A stretch of DNA of 64,000 nucleotides, taken from assembly GCF_004210375.1 (NCBI RefSeq), contig NC_134834.1:163141290-163205289 (forward strand), written 5' to 3'. This stretch comes from Tachypleus tridentatus (lineage: Eukaryota; Arthropoda; Merostomata; Xiphosura; Limulidae). Shown here in pieces: positions 56,721 to 64,000 of this stretch (position 1 is the first letter of the stretch; every line of letters starts with the position of its first letter). The translations under genes and the position numbers were made by a program. The notes beneath the pieces were generated by a model that saw only the letters and a program-made list of their open reading frames with translations, searched no databases and had not been told where the DNA came from.

Positions 56721-58460
56721 ACTGTTTCATTCTTCTACTGCTTAATGTATGCAAAATTTGAACAGAAGGTATGACTGCGAACCTTAACTTGGTAAACTTA
56801 TATTTAGTTTGTGCATTTCAAGATGAAGACCGTTCTTGATTATGTTTCGCACTTTCACCAGCTTTTGCCACTGACATTCAAGGAAATTTATGTTCTTATC
56901 ACGGTTTGAGTACGAGTTGTTTCAAGTCTCTGTAAGAGTAATTTTGGCACCCCAAAATGATCTATATTTCTTTGTTTTTTAATGATATTAATTAAAAGAT
57001 ACATTCCCGTCTTGGAAATTCTAAGTCTATGATCGGAATATATCTTTATGACCTCATTGTATGAATATTTTGTGTTGGAAAAGACTGTTGCATACCTTTC
57101 CTAAAAGTGATAATCTTCGGTGATGGAACAATATCAAATGTAATGCCAAACAATATAAAAGTGGAGTTATGATGCATTTCATTACATCATAACTTTATAT
57201 TGGCTGTGATTGTTACGTGATTTGTTGATTTTTATAATTAAAATCACTTTAACGTATTGTAATCTGTGTTCTTTAAACCCACATCTCATGACAGTCTGAC
57301 AAACAGTTGCCACCAAGTGTGTTATTGGTAAGTAAAGGTAAGGAGTCAAGGATAACCACAATTTTATCGAGGAAAATTTCACACACAATATTAAGCTCAC
57401 AGTGCAATTTTAAAGCAGATTATCAAGCACAAACATGAGAAAATTACTACTTATTTGTCTCTTTCCAAACTTAATGAGTAGAATTTTTTTTCATTCATGC
57501 TTATCAGAAACGTATACAAACTGAAGATAAGACATTATTTTGATCTTTCACTTTCAGTTTTATCGTTAGTAAACACCAGAACAGTAATTTATTGCCAGGT
57601 GCAAGTGAATTGATTTCAAGATGTTTATGGTTGTAAATGATTTTATAGTGTCGTTAATGTGTTTTATAGGAAACAAATGCTGTGAACATTTTATGTCGTT
57701 AGTAAGCTTAACATTTTAATCCACAAATTTAGTTTCTGCCACATTTGAAAGCAGCAATGGAGAGAATGTTGAACTTTTAAGAAACACGTTCTTTCAGTTC
57801 AAGTGTGCTCTCGGTTTACAGTTTTGACTTAATAATGCTGTTCAGTATATCATGGTAACAGTGAGTGCGAGGCTGCTCTCATGATGAGTATTAATAATTA
57901 TAGGCTCAAATTAGGGATAGCAAAACGACAGTGTCGTCATGTATACAAAAAATTGAGTTCGTGTAGTTTAGCCAAAGTAGTTAAGCTTTAATGTTATCCC
58001 ATCAACTTAATTGACTCTAACTATCCAACAATCGTGAAAGGTCCCTATGCATTAATAAAACAATGTGTAAAACTTATAAAATAATTTTAAGACTCCAGTT
58101 CAACGGTTTCAAAAACGAAGCATTGTTATCACAAATATTAGCTTAATCAAAAGGTACACTTAGGCTGAAAATAAAAGAACAAAACTACGACGTAACGAAA
58201 CCTTTACGATCGTAGTGGGTATTATTTTGGAAGAGGTTGGAATACTCTAAATGAGTGAAGCATAGTTTAGTGAAAATACCTTTGACACTAGATTTAAATT
58301 AACACTTGCTTGTATACAGTTTATATATATATATATAATATAACTATGTAAATAATCAGAACATTTTCTAGTGTTTATATTAATTTACCCTTATAAATAT
58401 GTGTTTAACCTCCAGTATTAAATTTTTATGTAAACTACTCATTTTTTTCCAATTTCGTTG
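56721..58460. other. Unique DNA, nothing firm
   Basis: The part up to 57430 could be the N-terminal side of the transposase-like relic but I cannot align it. 57431-58460 shows only a (TA)n run at 58322-58336. Confidence 0.5.
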
Positions 58461-58560
58461 TTCAGTGTTAAGCTTAAAAGCTTATAACGCTGAAACTTTA
58501 GGGTTTGGTTTCTGTGGTAGGTACAGTGCAGATAGGACGCAGCTTTGAACTTAAACAAAA
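58461..58560 (+). mobile_element. SINE-B, diverged
   Basis: 'cttataacgctgaaacttta', 'gggtttggtttctgtggtag' and 'gtgcagataggacgcagctt'. Confidence 0.6.
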
Positions 58561-59030
58561 GAAAGAAAGTTATTTATTTTCTAAATTACACTATTATGTA
58601 AATATTTTAATTGTCAGTATTTATGTAAGTTTTAAATAACAGTATCGATATATTAATTCTTAATGAAAATTTTGATAAATAGTGTCTTTGACAATACTAA
58701 AAGTGCTTATATGGTAAATTTCATAACAAACTCTTAATACAATTAAAGAATAAGTCTCTCTCTTGTATTTAAAATACAAAGAAAGATATATCTCATTGAA
58801 GAAATCGTATGTTTTATGTTTGATTAATAAAGCTTAAGGATTGTGGTGCGATAATTATTATCTACTTAAGGCCAAAATAAAATATAGCTGGTCATCAGTA
58901 TAGTCATCTAAATATTATTTTCTTCCATATCTACTTATAAAGATCAAAATGCATTATTTCAGTAGTTGAGTATTCTCACTTTTAACAATATTTTCAACCA
59001 TAAACCCAATAATATTTCACGACAGGAAAA
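58561..59030. other. Unique AT-rich DNA, nothing seen
   Basis: No recognised feature. Confidence 0.6.
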
Positions 59031-59112
59031 TACAGGGTGTTCGGAAAGTCACTGTACACTTATATATTTATTAACAGACAAAACTGCACAGTGACTTTCC
59101 GAACACCTTGTA
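59031..59112. mobile_element. 80-bp mariner-type MITE
   Basis: Inverted ends of 26 bp with two mismatches, 59033-59058 (cagggtgttcggaaagtcac...) and 59085-59110 (...gtgactttccgaacaccttg), enclose about 26 bp of AT-rich centre. Flanked by TA on both sides (59031-59032 and 59111-59112), the Tc1/mariner target duplication. Non-autonomous and non-coding. Confidence 0.9.
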
Positions 59113-59156
59113 TAATAAAAGTAATTACATTCATATAAACTTAAGGATTGATTAAC

Positions 59157-59265
59157 GGTAGGTATGTTTGTGGGCTAACAATGTTACAAACTGGGTTTCG
59201 ATACCCATGGGGTGGGTAGAGCACAGATAGCCAATTGTGTAGCTTTATACTTAACTTGAAACATG
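59157..59265 (+). mobile_element. SINE-B
   Basis: 'ggtaggtatgtttgtgggct', 'aaactgggtttcgatacc', 'cacagatagccaattgtgta', 'gctttatacttaacttgaa'. Confidence 0.85.
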
Positions 59266-59943
59266 ACTGTAGTTTTCTTTTTCTTGTACTGAAAGTTTTA
59301 AAGATTACAATATAATGTGGATTAGATAATAACAGGGTTAAAAAACCTAAAACGTTTCTAGAAACTATAAGTTTCGACAGTGGATTTATTCCAATATTTT
59401 TCACGCTTAAATTCACTCAGTATCACAGAGTACCTTTTAATCATACGACATCACTGAATTATACCCTGTCAATGTGGTGTCACATTTTACATTCAGAAGA
59501 GCTGACTTTATATGCAATATATATGTTACATAATATTGTTATGCATTATTTTTCGTAAATTAAGTAAAATAATGGATACCAATATTACATATTTTACTTA
59601 CATTGAATCTAAGATGAAACATATTCTTGTAAAGAAATTATTCTCCAAAATATTTTCAAGAGATGAAGTGTGAGCATTAGTTCGTTTTTTTCACACAAAT
59701 GTTTTACATTTTATACAGATTTACTATAGAAGTAGTTACTTAAGATTTAACAGGTTAACCGTGCATTTTCAGCGAGTAAAAAACAATAAGAGGTCAGTTT
59801 AATGTTATGAAACTTGTAGTTTCTGCTCAAAATCGAATGAAATATATATTGGTTTTACTTTAAAATAAAATACAAATAACACCAATGATCTTAATGCTAA
59901 TCAAACTACGTCCTAGCCTGTACTCTGCTATTCACCAGATTAA
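59266..59943. other. Unique AT-rich DNA, nothing seen
   Basis: No recognised feature. Confidence 0.6.
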
Positions 59944-60207
59944 GACCAGGCACGGCCAGGTGAGTTAAGGCGTTCTACTCGTAATCCGAGGGTCGCGGGT
60001 TTGAATCCTCGTCACATCAAACATGCTCGCCCTTTCAGCCATGGGTGCATTATAGTGGTTAATTCCACTATTTGTTGGTAAAATGAGTAACCAAAGAGTT
60101 AGCGGTGAATGGTGATAACCTTCCCTCTAGTCTTACACTGCAAAATTACGGATGGCTAGCGCAGATAGCCCTCGTGTAGCTTTGCGCGAAATTCAAATAC
60201 AAACAAA
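59944..60207 (+). mobile_element. SINE-A, near full length
   Basis: 'gaccaggcacggccaggtga', 'tcgcgggtttgaatcctcgt', short internal deletions in the body, tail 'gcagatagccctcgtgtagc' and (caaa)n. Confidence 0.92.
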
Positions 60208-60381
60208 ATCACCGGATTATGATCTGTCAAAACACAATATTATCGTTATAAATAGATACAAACCATTTTAAATGATTTATGACACATGAAAGTCATGACA
60301 GCTATGATTTACTGGTTTTGTTTTTCTCTTTTTAGATCAGCTGTAGTGAAGTTTTGTGAGTTTTGTCTAAGCACATGCTAT

Positions 60382-60643
60382 TGTTTGTTTTTGAATTTCG
60401 CACAAAGCTACACGAGGGCTATCTGAGCTAGCCATTCCTAATTTAGCGGTGTAAGACTATAGGGAAGGCAGCTAGTCATCACCACCCACCGCCAACTCTT
60501 GGGCTACTCTTTTACCAACGAATAGTGGGATTGACCGTAACATTATACACCCCCACGGCTGGGAGGGCGAGCATGTTTAGCGCGACGCGGGCGCGAACCC
60601 GCGACCCTCGGATTACGAGTCGCACGCCTTACGCGCTTGGCCA
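60382..60643 (-). mobile_element. SINE-A, near full length, CpG-rich
   Basis: 'gaatttcgcacaaagctaca', 'gaccgtaacattatacaccc', 'cgggcgcgaacccgcgaccc', ending 'gcgcttggcc' without the terminal gccggg complement. Tail to tail with the copy at 59944, spacer about 175 bp. Confidence 0.92.
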
Positions 60644-61683
60644 AACAATGACAATGTATGCGCTACGATTCTGTGACGGAACTCTCATTCGTTCCTTATT
60701 AACTCAACGCTTGCTAATGGAATCCACTGGGTTTTTAAAAACACTGTTTTAAATTCCTCATGTTCCTGTTTACTATGAATGTGATGCTAAACAGTTCTTA
60801 ACAGCGTGTGAGTCACACACACAATAAATAGAAAGATTAAAAACACAAATAATAATGCAATGAGTTACTGTTGAGTTCCTTTATGTGCTTCAACAGGGAA
60901 TGAAGTCATCCACTTTTTTTCGATTAGCTCGATACACTGAGAGATGTAACATACAATTAACATAAAACAATTCGGTGTTTTCACTCTAGCAGTGATGAGG
61001 ATTTTAAAAACAAGTCTTTGATTTGAAAGTAATTATTTTCTTACAAACAGAGCGTATTTCTCTAAAGGTTTGAACATTTAAACGAATATTTTTAGAGAAC
61101 AACAAGAAATTTTCACGTTTGTAATTTAGTGGTGTTGTTCAACGAGGACATACATGCTCTGAGTGCCTTATTCTTATTACTTCAATACATTCTGTAAAAA
61201 AAAAAATCAGTTTTATCAAACACAATACTTTGGAAGTTCATTATAGAAAATATTCGTTTCTAAAGCAACGCTAACACTATTTCTGAAATTCACATATTGA
61301 AAGTAAACTCAACAGCTGAAATATGACATTAAGACTATAATTGTCCATGACAACGTAATACATGAGTCTGGTCATTATTGTTATTTATTTAGTTTAATTG
61401 TTTGGCTAATAATTTCATATTTTTCTTTTAAAACAGTCAATTTTTTTCAGCCTGGAAAAAGTTAATAATATTTTATGTTTTTTGTTTTCATTATATTGAC
61501 TATTTCACAATTTAAAACCAATAATGACAATTTTATCGCTAATTACGCTAGCGAGCATAGCTCGAAATTTGGGAACACCAATGCTCGTAATGCTAATACA
61601 GAAGTTTCGTTTTTCTAGATTTTAGAAAATTAAATTTGCCTTGTGAATATCCTTTTAACTATGGGCACTGTTTAATTTATTAT
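60644..61683. other. Unique AT-rich DNA, nothing seen
   Basis: No recognised gene or repeat. Confidence 0.6.
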
Positions 61684-61865
61684 CTACTAATTTTGTTGAG
61701 GTGTTCATGATATATCACAGGAATTTATTAGCTGATAATTTTGTTGAAGGCTCATGATATATTACATGATTTTATTAGCTGATAGTTTTGTAGAGGGTTC
61801 ATGATATATTACATGATTTTATTAGAAGATAGTTTTGTTAATAAGTCACGACGTATCAGATGAAT
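61684..61865. repeat. ~47-bp tandem array, about 4 units
   Basis: The unit contains 'ttttgttgagggttcatgat'-like sequence, 'atattacatgattttattag' and 'ctgatag'. Starts near 61691, 61739, 61786 and 61833. Confidence 0.85.
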
Positions 61866-64000
61866 TTAGTTCTAAGTAGTTTTTTTTTAGGTTTTTAAAG
61901 AATGGATAATCAAGAATGAAGTGTTCTTGTAATAAAGAGTATGTATTCTTTGAGCCACTCTATACGACAATACCAATAATTTGTTTTTCAACGTATTTTT
62001 TTCTCCCACAATAGCACACAACAAATAATTCTAATTAAAGTGTCCAATACCGAACTGAGCCTTATAAAAATCTTAATTAAGTACTGAACCAAACCTATGT
62101 CTGAAATAGCTAAATAAGGGCCAAGATTAGAATAGGAACAAAATTCAATCCAGTTAATAATAAAATGAAATGCATCAAATACTGACGATAATTCAAGTAC
62201 AAAAAACAACAACTCAAACAACCTCACGTTTATAAAATGTAAATCATTTTCAAAAATATTGCTGAATATTTATAAAGTTCATAAGAAAAAATTCAAGTAA
62301 CGTCAATGTTAAATTTTATAAATATTCAGAAATATTTTTAACTGAAATTCTGTTCTTCATGTACAGGCGTTTTAATATTTTGAAAAATTAATTTAGAAAC
62401 CTAAACATCCATTTATATGGAATAACTTATGAATTTACACACAAAATATTTGGTTTTACAATAGACTATGTGATGAACAAATTGTTTAATTAGTTTTCTT
62501 CATAACAAGAAATGGCATTACTTTCGTCAAAAAGCTTTGCTTATGCATTAACTTTTGCTTTTAGACATAACATATTTGGTCATCTTTTTAATGGATTTAG
62601 TTGAGAGAAATGTGTCAAATAATTCAAAGGAAGACAGTAAGTTATTGCTATTGATTCCCCCTTAATAACATCTGATTGTGCAATATTTCCTCTTTTGTTG
62701 ACGTGCTACGTTATGTTAAAGAGAGTTTCTATGCCTACTACTTGTCTATAACCATTTGGCTTTCACAAAAAAACAAACAAATGTATCACGTATTCAGTTG
62801 TACAGGTACACTATGTACAGTTTACTGAATTTATTTTCTCTTCTGAAATAAAGTGTCACATGACATATTTAGTATTTGTGCAAGTATCTAACATTAATTT
62901 TAGACTTACGATATTGCTTTGTTACGATTCTACACTTTTATTTCTTGAAAAATCCAGAGAACTATATTAAGCTTTTGGTTTCGTGATATTACAAGTTGAT
63001 TCGCTTACGTTTCTGTTGGTTGTTTTTTTTTAAACCAGAAAGATAATCCACTTAAATTTGTCCGTGAAGAGCTTCACCAAACATTTAAAAACACATTGAT
63101 AAAACACAGATGTTCATCCTTCGAGCACAGTAACGAAGGACCGCACTAGTTAAAAGTCAACTAGCTCCACGACTGCCTTGAACACCCAGGGGTTCTCCCA
63201 GTGATGGCTTTAAGATCAAACCGTTATTTACTCGTCTGACAGCTCTAAAGGTGAAGACGGCGAACAACGAATTTCTTGATCCTCACTTATTCTACATCCA
63301 ATTGATTCAGGTAGAACACAGAGGCTCTGTTTTAACAGATGCCTGGAGTAGTTTATCTTTCAAAGGAAGTACAGTTAATACTATAAAAGCACAAAATATT
63401 GTAGGGGAAATGTGAGACACTAACCGATTAGCTCGAGAGTTCGTGGAGCGCTGTGTAGGCAGATGACATTTCAAATTTTTGAAAGCATCACATGTACGTC
63501 GAAGGATTAAATGCATATAACACCAAAGCTTAACTGAATACACTGTTTAGTGGGTTCTCTTTGAATAACATGAACTTTGACATCAATATATCGTGATTGC
63601 AAGGTATGAACCACGCAGGAGTATTGATCTACGAATCCTTTCCATATATATTTGTAGAATTAATTAACGAGTTCTATATGGTGTAACTAAAAATTTATTG
63701 TCGTTTTTCACTGATATTTATATCGAATTTGGCCGTCCTTATAGAATATTTTTAATAAATGAAAATAGGTTCTCTTACAGGAAACTTTCGGGTAAAACGT
63801 ATTTCTCTCATAAAGTGAAGCACTTCGTGAGGTACTTAATTGTCTTCCTTAATACACAGTTAATAGCGATTTTACTGAAACCATAAACAGCACTTGAGGT
63901 AGTAAAAAACTCTTACGCTCGCAAGGATCTTGACTTACTTTTTGCGACTAAAAGGAAAACATGTGACAGAAATGTAAAAAACAAAAATATTTCTGTTAAC
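61866..64000. other. Unique AT-rich DNA, no gene called
   Basis: 2.1 kb without recognised genes. 63050-63320 is less AT-rich and could be conserved or exonic, but no frame there is recognisable. Minus frames at 61988-62227 and 63307-63543 are featureless. Confidence 0.55.

Noticed and set aside
441-60643. tRNA genes at the many 'ggttcgaatcc' B-box sites
   Set aside because: Each sits in a SINE head with no closed acceptor stem and is followed by SINE body sequence, so these are tRNA-derived SINEs rather than functional tRNAs.
60525-60752. 75-codon plus frame
   Set aside because: Its first half is the complement of a SINE-A head.

Overview
This is non-coding animal DNA: AT-rich, dense in retroposons and minisatellites, and without a convincing host protein-coding gene, rRNA or functional tRNA. 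No open frame much exceeds 190 codons, and the longest simply reads through a 45-bp tandem repeat. The commonest repeat is a tRNA-related SINE of about 270 bp ('SINE-A' here). From memory, sequences like it are abundant in horseshoe crab genomes, so I suggest a horseshoe crab or another chelicerate. That assignment is not verified. The window could be intergenic or inside a very large intron.

Four SINE families are visible; the names are mine. SINE-A is about 270 bp with a Thr-like tRNA head. SINE-B (about 120 bp) and SINE-C (about 120 bp, with a CA-rich tail) each have a tRNA-like head. SINE-D has a different head. All four end in related tail sequence around the core 'agatagccc..gtgtagctttg', which suggests that one LINE machinery mobilises them. 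Many copies have readable target-site duplications (TSDs). Several are nested: C in A at 5.96 and 44.5 kb, A in B at 34.95 kb, A in a LINE at 40.07 kb, and C in an older repeat at 55.1 kb.

Layout. 0-5 kb: one SINE-A, a 45-bp minisatellite (2.9-3.9 kb), a repeat with a hammerhead-ribozyme-like core (4.3 kb) and a 31-bp array. 5-12 kb: nested SINEs, old degenerate arrays and the second hammerhead-like repeat (11.27 kb). 12.8-18.3 kb: SINE-rich, with a decayed ~93-bp array. 18.9-19.3 kb: 66-bp array. 23.2-23.7 kb: ~100-bp array. 24-31 kb: mixed SINEs, a CTCF-like motif and a perfect 20-bp palindrome. 32.6-33.6 kb: 46-bp minisatellite. 34.9-38.1 kb: SINE nests. 39.8-42.4 kb: a decayed CR1/Jockey-like LINE carrying a SINE-A, a fragment of a foldback element and a complete 483-bp foldback element. 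42.5-50 kb: SINE mosaics and a CA-rich degenerate array. 50.7-54.4 kb: a SINE-A cluster with one close tail-to-tail pair. 55-57.4 kb: a duplicated old repeat and a possible piggyBac-like transposase relic. 58.4-60.7 kb: SINEs and an 80-bp mariner-type MITE. 60.7-64 kb: mostly unique AT-rich DNA.

Nothing here forms a pathway. The biology is a record of transposition and tandem amplification. The most unusual candidates are the two hammerhead-like cores, whose stem II pairs in both copies despite base changes; the common 3' tail of four SINE families; the long inverted-repeat element inside the LINE; and minisatellite units that encode small hairpins.
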